DNA from: Cystobacter fuscus
GTDB taxonomy: Bacteria > Myxococcota > Myxococcia > Myxococcales > Myxococcaceae
Length of the DNA: 64,000 nt
Assembly (NCBI RefSeq): GCF_002305875.1
Contig: NZ_CP022098.1
Location: 3,224,001 to 3,288,000, forward strand
Reading direction: 5' to 3'
Numbering within the stretch: position 1 is the stretch's first letter; every line of letters starts with the position of its first letter. Below, piece after piece: positions 9,321 to 18,355 of this stretch. The notes below the pieces were generated by a model, which saw only the letters and a list, made by a program, of their open reading frames with translations, did not search any database and was not told where the DNA came from. Made by a program: the position numbers and the translations under genes.

Positions 9321-11683
9321 TGGCTCCGCGCCCCTCCAGCAAGAGGGCCCTCCAGGGGGCCCTCGCCGTGCTGTCCCTCCTGCTCGCCGCGCTCGCCGCG
9401 GCGTGGTGGGTGCCGCTGCCCGTGCGCCTCTTCGAGCAGCACTCGGTGGTGGTGGAGTACCGGGACGGCACGGTGGCTCATGTCTTCCTGGCGCCGGACC
9501 AGCGCTGGCGGGTTCCCACCGTGCTGGAGGAGGTGGACCCGGCCTACGTCCAGGCCCTGCTGGCGCTGGAGGACAAGCGCTTCGCGTGGCACCCCGGGGT
9601 GGATCCCCTGGCGGTGGTGCGCGCGGCGATGACGAACGTGCTCCGGGGGCGGCGGGTGTCCGGCGCCTCCACGTTGACCCTGCAACTGGTGCGGGTGCTC
9701 GAGCCCCGGCCGCGCACCTTCACGTCCAAGCTCGTCGAGTCCCTGCGCGCCGCCCAGCTCGAGCTGCGGCTGTCCAAGCGGGAGATTCTCTCGGCCTATC
9801 TCCAGTTCGTGCCCTATGGGCGCAACATGGAAGGGGTGGAGGCGGCGGCGCTGGCGTATTTCGGCCACCGGGCCACCCACCTGAGCGCGGCGGAGATGGC
9901 CACGCTCCTGGCGGTGCCGCAGAACCCCAACCGGCGTTTCCCCTCTCCGGCGAACGTGGTGCGGCTCCAGGTGGCGAGGGACTCGGTGGCGAGCCGGTTG
10001 CTCGACGCCGGGGCGCTGCCGCTCGGGCCGCCCGAGGCGCGGGTGGCGCCCGAGGCCGTGCTGGCGGAGGTGCGCGCCACGCCCCTGCCGTCGCGGCTCA
10101 TGCCCTTTCCCCGGGAGGCGCCCCACGCGGCGGCGTGGTTGCGCGCCCAGCGGCCGGGGCAGCTCGTTTTGCGTACGACGTTGGACGCGGGCGCGCAGCG
10201 GCTGACGGAGCGGGTGATGCGTGACGCCGCGCCCGGCTTGCGCGCCCACGCCATCCACAACGGCGCGGCGGTGGTGGTGGACCGGGAGCGCGCCGAGGTG
10301 GTCGCCCTGGTGGGCAGCCTCGACTTCTTCGACACCGCGCATGGCGGACAGATTCCGGGCTTCGCGATGGCGCGCTCGCCCGGCTCGGCGCTCAAGCCCT
10401 TCATCTATGCCCTGGCCATCGACGAGGGGCTGGCCGGGCCCGAGCAGCGCGTGGCCGACATCCCGGCCGCGTATGGCACCTATGCGCCGCGCAACTTCGA
10501 TGGGAAGTTCCAGGGGCTCGTGCGGCTGGAGAGCGCGCTGTCGCAGTCGCTCAACCTGCCCTTCGTGAAGTTGTTGCAGCAACTCGGGGTGGAGCGCTTC
10601 CTCGGCACGCTGCGGCTCGCGGGCGTGACGAGCCTGAACCCGGAGCCGGGGTATTACGGCCTGTCCGCGGCGGTGGGCGGCATCGAGCTCACGCCCCTGG
10701 AGGTGGCGGGCCTCTACCTGGCGCTCGCCGAGAACGGGCGGGCACGGCCCCTGAAGGTGCTGGCGGAGGACGCGCCCGGGGAGGCCCAGGAGATCTTCTC
10801 GCGCGGGGCGGCGTGGCTCACCCGGCGTGCGCTGTCCTTGAGGGATCGGCCGGACTTCCCGGCGCGGCGCCAGCTCACGGGGCTGCCGTCCCAGGTGCAC
10901 TGGAAGACGGGGACGAGCTTCGGCCACCGCGACGCGTGGGCGGCCGGCTCCGGGCCCCGGCACACCGCGGTGGTGTGGACGGGCAACTTCGACAACTCGC
11001 CCAGCGTGCACCTGGTGGGCGCGGAGACGTCGGGGCCCCTGCTGTTCGACATCCTCGAGGGGCTCGCGCCCCGGGGCCGCACCGAGGACCCCGACGTGGC
11101 GGTACCCCCGGAGCTCACCCAGGTGGAGGTCTGCGCCTGGTCGGGCCACCTGCCCACCGAGGCCTGTACCCAGCGCAAGCTCGTGTACGCCGAGCGCAGC
11201 CATGTGCCCACGGCGGTCTGTCCCTATCACCAGCAGGTGGAGGTGGAGGTGGCCACGGGGCTGGCGGTGAGTCCCGCGTGCCGGGCCGGGCGGCGCACCG
11301 AGATGCGGGTGTTTCTCTCCTGGCCCGCGAGCATCCGGCGGTGGCTCGACGAGCAGCACCGGCTGTTGCCCCAGCCTCCCGCCTTCGCGCCCGGGTGCGA
11401 GCCGGGCGGCGCGCGGCGGGCTCCCGAGATCATCTCGCCTGGACGCGGGCAGGTGACGCTGTTGATTCCCGGCCTCCCGGCGGATCAACAGGAGGTGCCG
11501 CTGGAGGCCGAGTCGGAGGAGGACCGCGAGCTGGCGTGGTTCGTGGACGGGGAGTTCCTGGCCTCGGCGCGAGCGGACGAGCGGGTGTGGTGGGCACCCT
11601 CCGAGGGCACGCATGAGATCGTCGTTTCGGACGATCGAGGGCTCAGTGCTCGACGGATCCTGAAGGTGCGTGAGCGGCGATAG
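9320..11683 (+). CDS. pbpC: Penicillin-binding protein 1C (bifunctional transglycosylase/transpeptidase)
   Basis: A 787-residue class A PBP of the 1C type. After an N-terminal membrane anchor (about residues 10-35) comes the GT51 glycosyltransferase domain with EDKRFAWHPGVDP and the GASTLTLQLVR segment. The transpeptidase domain has the active-site Ser in SPGSALKPF (near residue 353), the SQSLNLPF motif and KTGTS (near 527). A C-terminal BiPBP_C-like domain (ITLLIPGL-type strands, then LAWFVDGEF) completes the PBP1C architecture. Its start codon overlaps the macroglobulin stop, so translation is coupled. It acts in the inner membrane and periplasm in peptidoglycan polymerisation. Length and motifs are complete. 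Confidence 0.95.
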   Translation: MAPRPSSKRALQGALAVLSLLLAALAAAWWVPLPVRLFEQHSVVVEYRDGTVAHVFLAPDQRWRVPTVLEEVDPAYVQALLALEDKRFAWHPGVDPLAVVRAAMTNVLRGRRVSGASTLTLQLVRVLEPRPRTFTSKLVESLRAAQLELRLSKREILSAYLQFVPYGRNMEGVEAAALAYFGHRATHLSAAEMATLLAVPQNPNRRFPSPANVVRLQVARDSVASRLLDAGALPLGPPEARVAPEAVLAEVRATPLPSRLMPFPREAPHAAAWLRAQRPGQLVLRTTLDAGAQRLTERVMRDAAPGLRAHAIHNGAAVVVDRERAEVVALVGSLDFFDTAHGGQIPGFAMARSPGSALKPFIYALAIDEGLAGPEQRVADIPAAYGTYAPRNFDGKFQGLVRLESALSQSLNLPFVKLLQQLGVERFLGTLRLAGVTSLNPEPGYYGLSAAVGGIELTPLEVAGLYLALAENGRARPLKVLAEDAPGEAQEIFSRGAAWLTRRALSLRDRPDFPARRQLTGLPSQVHWKTGTSFGHRDAWAAGSGPRHTAVVWTGNFDNSPSVHLVGAETSGPLLFDILEGLAPRGRTEDPDVAVPPELTQVEVCAWSGHLPTEACTQRKLVYAERSHVPTAVCPYHQQVEVEVATGLAVSPACRAGRRTEMRVFLSWPASIRRWLDEQHRLLPQPPAFAPGCEPGGARRAPEIISPGRGQVTLLIPGLPADQQEVPLEAESEEDRELAWFVDGEFLASARADERVWWAPSEGTHEIVVSDDRGLSARRILKVRERR

Positions 11684-11760
11684 GCCCGCCACTGGCCACT
11701 CCCAGACGTTCTGCTCCGGTTCAGCGGGGCTCCCGTGTGGGGAGGCTCTAGCTTGGCGGC

Positions 11761-11997
11761 ATGAGACTCCGCTCACTTCCTCCCCTCGTGGCCTGGGGGA
11801 GCTTCGCGGTGACAACGGCCTCGTCCGCCTGTCCGGATTGCCCCACCAGCCGGTTGGTGCGGCGCGCGATTGTCGAGGTCGGGTTCGTGGACGCGCTGGT
11901 GATGGTGTGCGTGCCCTTCCTGATCATCGGCTTTCTCAGTGCACTGCTGTACCGCGTGGGCCTGACGGGATGGCAAGGAGAAGACCATGGTGGGTGA
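11761..11997 (+). CDS. Small membrane protein upstream of DUF2243 gene
   Basis: A 78-residue protein with an N-terminal signal-like hydrophobic segment, a CPDC motif (ACPDCPTSRLV) that could bind metal or form a disulfide, and a second hydrophobic helix (ALVMVCVPFLIIGFLSALLY). It overlaps the following DUF2243 gene by 11 bases, so the two are probably co-translated. No family is recognised. The CxxC followed by a membrane helix would fit a periplasmic redox or metal-related role, but that is only a guess. Confidence 0.6.
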   Translation: MRLRSLPPLVAWGSFAVTTASSACPDCPTSRLVRRAIVEVGFVDALVMVCVPFLIIGFLSALLYRVGLTGWQGEDHGG

Positions 11998-12490
11998 GGC
12001 ACGGCATCAAGGAGCGCTCCTCTCGGCGGGCGTGTTGCTCGGCACCGGGCTGGGCGGCTTCGTCGACGGAATCCTCCTGCATCAGATCCTCCAGTGGCAC
12101 CACATGCTCTCGTCGCGGCTGCCGCCCACGGAGCTGGTGCCGATGAAGATCAACATGTTCTGGGACGGCCTGTTCCACGCCTTCACCTGGCTGACGACGG
12201 TGATTGGGCTGGCCCTGTTGTGGCGCGCGGGCCAGCGCCCCGAGGTCCCCTGGTCGACGCGCACCTTCGTGGGCTCGCTGTCCATCGGCTGGGGCTTGTT
12301 CAACGTGGTGGAGGGCCTCATCGACCATCAGCTCCTCGGCATCCACCACGTCCACCCCGGGGAGGGGCAGTTGGCCTGGGACATCGGCTTCCTGCTCTTC
12401 GGAGTCCTGCTCATCGTGGGAGGCGGTGCGCTCGTGCGCGCGGGCCGTGACGACACCCTGCCGCGAGGCGTCGTCCCGCCCGTGCTTTGA
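11987..12490 (+). CDS. DUF2243 family membrane protein
   Basis: A 167-residue integral membrane protein of the DUF2243 family, with about four transmembrane helices. Typical family features are visible: GTGLGGFVDGILLHQILQWHH near the N terminus, WDGLFHAFTW in the middle, and WGLFNVVEGLIDHQLLGIHHVHP later. The many His residues near membrane boundaries suggest metal or haem contact; no biochemical role is established for the family. AAGGAG six to seven bases before the ATG is a good ribosome binding site. It is the second gene of a two-gene operon. Confidence 0.88.
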   Translation: MVGEARHQGALLSAGVLLGTGLGGFVDGILLHQILQWHHMLSSRLPPTELVPMKINMFWDGLFHAFTWLTTVIGLALLWRAGQRPEVPWSTRTFVGSLSIGWGLFNVVEGLIDHQLLGIHHVHPGEGQLAWDIGFLLFGVLLIVGGGALVRAGRDDTLPRGVVPPVL

Positions 12491-12547
12491 GGCACGGAAG
12501 GCCATCGCCGGAGTCCTCTGGCCGTGCGAGCGACCCGCCCGGCCTCT

Positions 12548-13429
12548 TCACTCGAGCGTCCGCAGGAGCGCATCCCGCTCCTCGGCGAGCTTCTTCGAGT
12601 TGATGGCCTTGCGGATGATGCGCGTGGCTTCCGGACGCACCTCGGCGTCGGTCAACCGGGAGAGCCAGTGCGCACGAAGCTCCTCCAGTTGCTGCCGCTG
12701 GGTGAGCTGCGTGGTGGCCAGCCACCGTTCGAGCTCGAGGACGACTCCCAACCGCGGGGGCGGGAGCTTCCCGGCATCGATGTCGCCGGGCTTCGGCGTG
12801 TACCTGCGTGCGACCCAGTCCTCTGGGAGGGCGCCCCACCGCTCGGCCTGGTTGCGCAGGCCCATCTGGACGTCGACGAGGAAGTCCTCGTTCCTCGGTG
12901 CGGAGAGCACGCCCTGGGCCGCCAGCCGCTCGCGCACGGCCTCGCGTCCGTGCGTCTCGTCGTGGACGAGGTCCCCCAGCTCGGCCTTTCCCCACACATC
13001 GAATGAGTGGTTGTGGTTGAAGATGGCGCTCTCGACGTAGGCATCGCCGAAGACGTAGGTGCCGAGCGGCTCGTCCTCGCCGAACAGCCGCCGGACACGG
13101 AGCTCCCCGAGCACGACGAGGTAGCCACTCGTGTAGAGCGTCTGCGCCATGAGGTTGCCGCGGACGAAGACGAGTCCACCGGGATTCTCCAGCCACCCGT
13201 CGACGTACAGGTCACCTTCGATGAACGTGGAGCCCTTGGGGTTCACGAGGCTGAGCGAGGGGACGCGGCCGCCCGAGAACAGCCCGGCGCCGCTGTTGTT
13301 GGAGCCGAAGGAGAGGACCTGGGGGTCGACATCCATGCCAATCCGGGCGCCGACACGTCGGAACGCCGTGTAGGGGCGCAGGTAGGCGGCGGCTTCGTCA
13401 GGGGACAACCAGCGCTGCGGGGGGAGCAT
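12548..13429 (-). CDS. Unrecognised protein with beta-helix-like repeats, possibly bactofilin-related
   Basis: This 293-residue protein has a central run of short strand-turn repeats (FIEGDLYVDGWL, LVFVRGNLMAQTL, LVVLGELRVRRL, TYVFGDAYVESA). The pattern resembles a right-handed beta-helix of bactofilin or polymer-forming type. The C-terminal third is charged and helical. ATG 13429 begins the conserved-looking part (LPPQRWLSPDEA), with GAGG about 11 bases upstream. The next frame just upstream (13554 to about 13440) has strongly GC3-biased codons starting at a GTG, so the real N terminus may lie there and a frameshift near 13440 may separate them. The much longer open frame running through to 15757 is antisense to another gene and is not one protein. 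Confidence 0.6.
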   Translation of the reverse strand: MLPPQRWLSPDEAAAYLRPYTAFRRVGARIGMDVDPQVLSFGSNNSGAGLFSGGRVPSLSLVNPKGSTFIEGDLYVDGWLENPGGLVFVRGNLMAQTLYTSGYLVVLGELRVRRLFGEDEPLGTYVFGDAYVESAIFNHNHSFDVWGKAELGDLVHDETHGREAVRERLAAQGVLSAPRNEDFLVDVQMGLRNQAERWGALPEDWVARRYTPKPGDIDAGKLPPPRLGVVLELERWLATTQLTQRQQLEELRAHWLSRLTDAEVRPEATRIIRKAINSKKLAEERDALLRTLE

Positions 13430-13672
13430 GGTGTAGGGTACCTCGGGAGGCTGTGTTGGCGCTCGGCGACGAGGGCCTCCGCCCGGGCGCGAACCTGGGG
13501 CGCGAGCGGCACGGGAGCCAGCGTCACCCCGAGGCGCTCGGAGAAGCCCTGCACGAGTGCTGCTGGAATATTGAAAAATCAATGAAGTCTGATATTTCCT
13601 GAATTGCACTCTTCGCCTGTATCCTTGTCGGCCGCACTGGAGTTCCCAGTCGCGGCAACAAAAGGAGAAGCG
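13430..13672. other. Divergent intergenic region, possible frameshifted N terminus
   Basis: This stretch lies between divergent genes. The half near 13560-13620 is AT-rich, with an inverted repeat AAATCA/TGATATTT that could be a promoter or operator. The half at 13440-13554 reads as GC3-rich codons on the minus strand and may be a detached N-terminal segment of the downstream gene. Confidence 0.35.
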
Positions 13673-15352
13673 ATGAAGAGCACCTCTAGACGTACTCAGC
13701 GGGCGGCGCGTGCCGCCCTCCTCCCGGTGTTGTTCCCCATGCTGTGGCTGGGGTCGGCTTGTGGCGAGCCGCCCCTGGACGACACGCGGGAGGAGCCCGT
13801 GGAGACCCAGGCGCAGGGTGCCTCGGACGCCAACCTGTATGACTCGTTCACCCGGGCCAACCACGACTCCCGCCTGTACAGCCTCGAGCAGGGCGTGCAC
13901 GCGTGGACCCCGAATCCCTATTGGGGCAGCGCCTGGGGCATCATGTCGGGCCGCGCGTACCTCTCCAAGGACGACGGCACCTGGATGGACCACTACGCCA
14001 CGGTGCCCGGCAGCGCGAACGTCCGGGTGATGGTGACGCTGGCCGCGCTGGGCGAGTTCTCCGGCCTCACCTTCCGCCACGTCGACCGCGGCAACTGCTG
14101 GAAGCTGGCGACGGACCTCGGCGCGCAGAAGTACTTCCTCACGAAGTACGTGGGCTACACGCAGTACTTCCCGCTGCAGATCGCGCAGGCGCCCGTCGCG
14201 GGGGACGTGCTCGAGGTGCGCGCGTCCGGCACCCGCATCGACGTGTACATCAACGGCGTGCACAAGGGCGGCGTCGACGACGCCTCGCACCAGTACGCCA
14301 CCCGCGTCGGCCTGCTCGCGAGCCAGGACAACCTCGCGCGCTTCGACGAGTTCAAGGTCTACACGCAGGGCACGCGTGACGCCACGCTGCAGCCCTTCAC
14401 CTCGAACTCGGTATGGAACCTGCCCATCGGCCAGGAAGCGGTGTACGCGAGCACCACGGACCCGGCGACGCGCGACTTCCTCGCCACCTGGTTCGACAAC
14501 CGGACCATCAACGCCTGGGCCAACTGGAACGAGTACTCGCACCCCATCAGCTTCGCGTCCACCACCGACCCGTTGGCGGCGGTGTCGGACTTCAACGACT
14601 CGTCGCGCAACGGCACCTACAACGTGCCCGCCACCGCTACCATCGCCAACGGCAGCGACAAGCACATGCACGTGGTCAACCCCTCGCGGACGTACATCGA
14701 CGAGGCCTGGGCCACCACGCGCCAGTCGACCACGGCGTACACCGTGGGGCGCCACCACAAGATTGACCTCTACGGCAGCGGCCTGGGCCCGCAGAACGGC
14801 GTGCGCGCCTACGGTGGCGCCGCGGTGGGCGGCCTCATCCGCGCGTGGGAGACGACGCCCACGCACCCGAAGTACACGGGGAAGATTCAGCACGCCATCG
14901 CCCTGGCCGTGGACCGCGCGCAGCTCTATTACAGCGGCGGGTCCAGCGGCTACGACTCCAAGGGCTACGGCACCGCGAAGGGCTACGTCTGGCCCGCCAC
15001 CGAGCAGGACTGGAACAGCGAGTGGAACTACAAGGGCAACGTCCCCATGGGGGCGTACTTCGCCATTCCGCCCTCCGTGGACATCAACGCGCAGGGGCTG
15101 ACGGCGGACGGGAAGATGGTGGCGCAGGCGCTCCAGGACCACGGCGCCTACGTGACGGACGCGACAGTGGGGGCGGTGACCTTCTACGTGGAGCCAACGG
15201 CGCCCTCGACCTTCGCGGCCAACCTCCGCAAGGACGCGGCGAAGCTGCGCTCGCTGCTGCGGCGGGTGACGAACAACAGCGCCGCCACGCCCAACGGCCC
15301 CGGCGCGCGCCGCGTGCCCATGCTGCCCGACCTGGCGACGCCCCAGCCCTAG
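13673..15352 (+). CDS. Large secreted lipoprotein with an N-terminal concanavalin-like domain
   Basis: A 559-residue lipoprotein starting at the ATG at 13673, preceded by AAAGGAGAAGCG. The open frame extends 23 codons further upstream without a ribosome binding site. A basic N terminus and hydrophobic core end in lipobox LGSAC. Residues about 50-230 form a beta-rich domain (YDSFTRANHDSRLYS at the start, RFDEFKVYTQG at the end) typical of concanavalin A-like/laminin-G carbohydrate-binding folds. The remaining 330 residues form a globular domain starting PFTSNSVWNLPIG, with conserved-looking YGGAAVGGLIRAWE and KIQHAIALAV segments. It resembles actinobacterial secreted proteins of unknown function. 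A carbohydrate-active enzyme or surface adhesin is likely, but no catalytic family is recognised. Confidence 0.75.
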   Translation: MKSTSRRTQRAARAALLPVLFPMLWLGSACGEPPLDDTREEPVETQAQGASDANLYDSFTRANHDSRLYSLEQGVHAWTPNPYWGSAWGIMSGRAYLSKDDGTWMDHYATVPGSANVRVMVTLAALGEFSGLTFRHVDRGNCWKLATDLGAQKYFLTKYVGYTQYFPLQIAQAPVAGDVLEVRASGTRIDVYINGVHKGGVDDASHQYATRVGLLASQDNLARFDEFKVYTQGTRDATLQPFTSNSVWNLPIGQEAVYASTTDPATRDFLATWFDNRTINAWANWNEYSHPISFASTTDPLAAVSDFNDSSRNGTYNVPATATIANGSDKHMHVVNPSRTYIDEAWATTRQSTTAYTVGRHHKIDLYGSGLGPQNGVRAYGGAAVGGLIRAWETTPTHPKYTGKIQHAIALAVDRAQLYYSGGSSGYDSKGYGTAKGYVWPATEQDWNSEWNYKGNVPMGAYFAIPPSVDINAQGLTADGKMVAQALQDHGAYVTDATVGAVTFYVEPTAPSTFAANLRKDAAKLRSLLRRVTNNSAATPNGPGARRVPMLPDLATPQP

Positions 15353-15610
15353 TGGCGAGGGGAACAGCGAGCCGACGAAGTCAATGAAGGCCCGCGGCTT
15401 GGGGAGCCGCTCGCGCCCGGGCGGCCACAGGAGCCAGTAGGCCCCACGCTCCCCCACGTGCTCGCGCAGGACGGCGACGAGCTGTCCCGACGCGAGCGCG
15501 GGGGCCACGACGCGCTCGGGCAGGTGGGCGATGCCCAGGCCATCCATGGCCACGAGCTGCACGGCCTCCGGGTGGTTGAAGACGAAGGTGCAGGGCACGT
15601 GCTCCCAGCA
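15352..15610 (-). pseudogene. C-terminal remnant of a LysR-family regulator
   Basis: On the minus strand about 86 codons match the end of a LysR effector-binding domain: AVQLVAMDGLGIAHLPE, then VVAPALASGQLVAVL, then WLLWPPGRERLPKPRAFIDF. The frame has no stop where LysR proteins normally end, and runs on antisense to the lipoprotein gene whose stop codon lies at the same point. Nothing upstream of about 15610 encodes a helix-turn-helix. It is a truncated relic left by a rearrangement. Confidence 0.6.
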
Positions 15611-15925
15611 CAACCGCAGGCGGCCCCTCCTGCTGGAAGGACGTAGCAGGGGAGTGGGCTCGTGGGGCAGCGCGACGGCTTGGGGCTCAACACCAGACCC
15701 GGTGGCTGGAAAAGGAGCTGTGAGTAGGCCCGACGACCCGTCTGAAGCCTTCGCCAACTACCAAGTACGGCGACGAACGCGCGAGCTACGGAGCCGCGTC
15801 GAGGTAGTCGCGAGCGGGCAGCCTCGCACCACAGAACGCAGGCGGCCCACGCGCGGGAGTTGGAGGCCCACATTCGGAGCGTGCGCCGCGCGATGATCTA
15901 CCATGTCTCGATCTGTGCAGGTGCG

Positions 15926-16120
15926 GTGAGCAATGTTGCAATGGTTGGCGTGATGTCTGACGAAATCAACCTCAACGCAGCGCGAGAGTTCGACATCGCT
16001 CTCAACCATCACCTTCAACGTAATCTCTCCGTTCCAGTAGTGTTTGTTGTTCTTTCGGTCATACCACCAGGGGCCATTCCCTGTCGTTGGGTCATGGCGC
16101 TGGAGCAGAGTATCATGATG
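15926..16120 (-). pseudogene. Possible C-terminal toxin-domain remnant
   Basis: A lower-GC minus-strand stretch encodes a His/Trp/Cys-rich segment (DPTTGNGPWWYDRKNNKHYW, later VDFVRHHANHCNIAH). The composition looks like the tail of a polymorphic toxin or secreted nuclease domain, with a frame that has no proper start or end. It lies directly against the left edge of the first 1.09-kb repeat (16136), which may have cut it. The identity is uncertain; it could be chance coding in AT-richer DNA. Confidence 0.3.
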
Positions 16121-16135
16121 AATCTTAGGACTCGA

Positions 16136-17224
16136 CGTCGCCTGGCGAGTGTGGCAGGCTCCTGTCCATGCCAGAGACAATTCACGTGAACGTAGACAAT
16201 TTCGCGCGCGCCGAGACCGACCGCATGTTCTACGATCTGCAGCGCGATGCGGGTGGAGTGAACACCTTCATGCACAATCGGGAGCCCACCCCCGTCGTTA
16301 GCAATGTGCAGACAGTCATCCGCCTCAATCGCGACACGCTGTATAGCTTTGCCGTCGTTGACATCTCGGCTGGCGCGACCCTGCACCTTCCCGCTGCCGA
16401 CGGCGACCGCTACATCTCGGCGATGATCGTGAACGAAGACCACTACGTCAACAAGATCTACCACGAAGCGGGCGCTTGCGAGCTCACGATCGGTTGCTTC
16501 GAGACTGAGTATGTGGTCGTCGCGGTTCGCATCCTGGTCGACCCCAACGACCCCGGCGACGTGGAGCAGGTCGTGAAGTTGCAGAATCAGCTGCGAATCG
16601 AGGCGGGATCCACGCGGCCCTTCCCCCAACCGGAGCACGTCGAAGCGAGCCGCAAAGAGACGAGTGATGCGCTGCTCGTCCTCGCGAAGGGTCTGAGCGA
16701 GTTCGACAAGACGTTCGGCAAGAAGGCTGATGTCGACCAGGTGCGCCACCTTATCGGTACGGCCGCCGGATGGGGAGGCCTGCCGAGCGAGGAGGCCTAC
16801 TACGTCGGCGTCGACCCGCGCCTGCCCGTCGGGTTCTATGAGCTCACGGTGGGCGATGTGCCCGTCGAAGCCTTCTGGTCGATCTCGGTGTACAACGCCG
16901 AGGGGTACTTCGAGCCGAACGACGCGGGCGTCTATAGCGTCAACAGCGTCACGGGCATCCGGGACAGCGACGGGTCGATCACTGTCCGGTTCGGCGAGGA
17001 CCGCGGGTTGCCCAACACCATCCCGACTCCTGAGGGGTGGAACTACCTCGTGCGTCTCTACCGTCCGGGTCCCGAGATTCTTGACGGGAGCTGGACCTTC
17101 CCGACGCTCGACGAGAAGAGTGGGCGGTAGGGGTACGAGCCATATTGGAGCACCTGGGGTTGTCATGGCACCCGCGAGCACGGGGGCCACCCCAGGCCGC
17201 GCCCTCAACCCGGTGAACGCTTAC
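16136..17224 (+). repeat. Direct repeat, copy 1 (about 1.09 kb)
   Basis: The segment from CGTCGCCTGG (16136) to GAACGCTTAC (17224) recurs at 21061-22140 in the same orientation. It includes a DUF1254/DUF1214 gene plus about 32 bases before and 94 bases after. Copy 1 is nine bases longer, by two codons at the N terminus and one internal codon. No transposase or terminal inverted repeats are associated. Confidence 0.9.
16168..17130 (+). CDS. DUF1254/DUF1214 domain protein, copy 1
   Basis: A 320-residue protein with an N-terminal DUF1254-like part (TPVVSNVQTVIRLNRDTLYS, VVDISAGATLHLP, RYISAMIVNEDHYV) and a C-terminal DUF1214 part (GFYELTVGDVPVEAFWSISV, ending in WNYLVRLYRP and DGSWTFPTL). It is shorter than the usual two-domain proteins of 400-500 residues and has no signal peptide, so it is a compact cytoplasmic version. 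The biochemical role of the family is not established. There is no clear Shine-Dalgarno before the ATG. A second copy lies at 21093-22046; by eye the two differ at about thirty positions, mostly in the first 175 residues. Confidence 0.85.
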   Translation: MPETIHVNVDNFARAETDRMFYDLQRDAGGVNTFMHNREPTPVVSNVQTVIRLNRDTLYSFAVVDISAGATLHLPAADGDRYISAMIVNEDHYVNKIYHEAGACELTIGCFETEYVVVAVRILVDPNDPGDVEQVVKLQNQLRIEAGSTRPFPQPEHVEASRKETSDALLVLAKGLSEFDKTFGKKADVDQVRHLIGTAAGWGGLPSEEAYYVGVDPRLPVGFYELTVGDVPVEAFWSISVYNAEGYFEPNDAGVYSVNSVTGIRDSDGSITVRFGEDRGLPNTIPTPEGWNYLVRLYRPGPEILDGSWTFPTLDEKSGR

Positions 17225-17254
17225 TCGGTTTTCTACCAAGAGGAGGTCTTGAAG

Positions 17255-18049
17255 GTGAAGATGAAGAAGATGCTCGGTTCAATCGCCCTTGCTGCTTTCA
17301 TGCCCATTGTGGCGATGGCAGGTTCAGACAGTGGCACCCTGGTCAGCAACCCCGCCGTGAATTCGGGGTTTGATTTCTACTATCCAACGGCTCTGTCCAA
17401 GCCGTTGAACGCTCTTCAGGTGGGTTCGCCCGTGAAGCTGCAAGCGCGCTTCGTGTGGGACGGCCCTGCCGGGCAAGCTGTCACTACTGCGCAACATGCA
17501 CTTGTTGCCTTCACGCAGAAGGGGGCTGCCAACAATTGGGTCAATGCGTCAGGCCAGCTTTTGTGGACACATGGGGTGGGAGCCTTCGTCAGCGAGCGTG
17601 GTTTGGCCATGGAACTGTGGTTCCGGAATGACCCCGGCGGCAACGGCGTGCAGGATGACCCGGGAGACTCCTACTTCTGGGATCAAACCAACGGGCGTTG
17701 CGCTTACATCGTTTCCGTGGGGCCTACCAACGGCTTGTGCCTCGCGTCCACGCCCAGCCCTGGTGGCCACCTCACACCCGCGAGCTTCACGCTGAAGAAG
17801 GGCGTTGCTTACTGGGTGCGCGTCAGCCTGGAGCGGGAAGCAAGCAACCCCGCCTGGGCGGTCCTGCGTGCCGAGCTCGTTGAAGAAACCTCTGGTGGTG
17901 CGGTGGTTGTGCAGACAGGCTCGGTCGGCTTCATGGTGGCCTCGTTCTTCCCATACAGCGGCCAGGTCATGGAGGCATCTGTTGCTCGCACCCCTGGGCC
18001 GGCTGGTGAGGCCATCACCCGCTTTGTCGCATTCGACTATGGCTTTTAA
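17255..18049 (+). CDS. Secreted protein of unknown function
   Basis: A 264-residue exported protein. The start is taken as GTG 17255, eight bases after AGGAGG; ATG 17261 in the same frame is equally possible. The signal peptide is MKKMLGSIALAAFMPIVAMA with an A-M-A cleavage site. The mature part is beta-rich with alternating hydrophobic strands (SPVKLQARFVWDG, GLAMELWFRNDPGG, AYWVRVSLEREASN), suggesting a lectin-like jelly-roll. No family is recognised. It starts only 30 bases past the end of repeat copy 1 and is followed by a strong terminator, so it is a monocistronic unit. Confidence 0.7.
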   Translation: MKMKKMLGSIALAAFMPIVAMAGSDSGTLVSNPAVNSGFDFYYPTALSKPLNALQVGSPVKLQARFVWDGPAGQAVTTAQHALVAFTQKGAANNWVNASGQLLWTHGVGAFVSERGLAMELWFRNDPGGNGVQDDPGDSYFWDQTNGRCAYIVSVGPTNGLCLASTPSPGGHLTPASFTLKKGVAYWVRVSLEREASNPAWAVLRAELVEETSGGAVVVQTGSVGFMVASFFPYSGQVMEASVARTPGPAGEAITRFVAFDYGF

Positions 18050-18062
18050 CCCATAGGCCTGG

Positions 18063-18098
18063 GAGCCAGGCGCATGCGGCTGTCCAGGCGCCTGGCTC
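18063..18098 (+). terminator. Rho-independent-type hairpin after the secreted protein gene
   Basis: An 11-base perfect stem (GAGCCAGGCGC paired with GCGCCTGGCTC) with a 14-base loop lies 14 bases after the stop at 18049, followed by TTGTGTGT. It has no long T-run, which is normal for high-GC genomes. Confidence 0.75.
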
Positions 18099-18355
18099 TT
18101 GTGTGTCATTGGAGGCCAAACTGGAATCTGGGCAGAACACGAAGATCGTGTTCCTAATCCTATTGAGATTTCCTACACGATGGAGCGGTGACGCGTGAGT
18201 CGGTGCCTGAGTATGCACCGGCTCAGGCAGCGAGCGCGAGCGATCGGCGGGCAGGAGCGAAGGTCCCTGCAAGCCGCGACGGTGTGCGGCGAGGGGGTCG
18301 GTCAAGAAGGCGAGCACATCAAGGCCTTGCAGCTTGAGGGAGGGGGAGGCGTCCC

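Noticed and set aside
12548-15757. A single minus-strand frame of 1069 codons
   Set aside because: Its two ends match different things (beta-helix-like protein and LysR tail), while the middle is antisense to the lipoprotein gene. It is a chance run-through.
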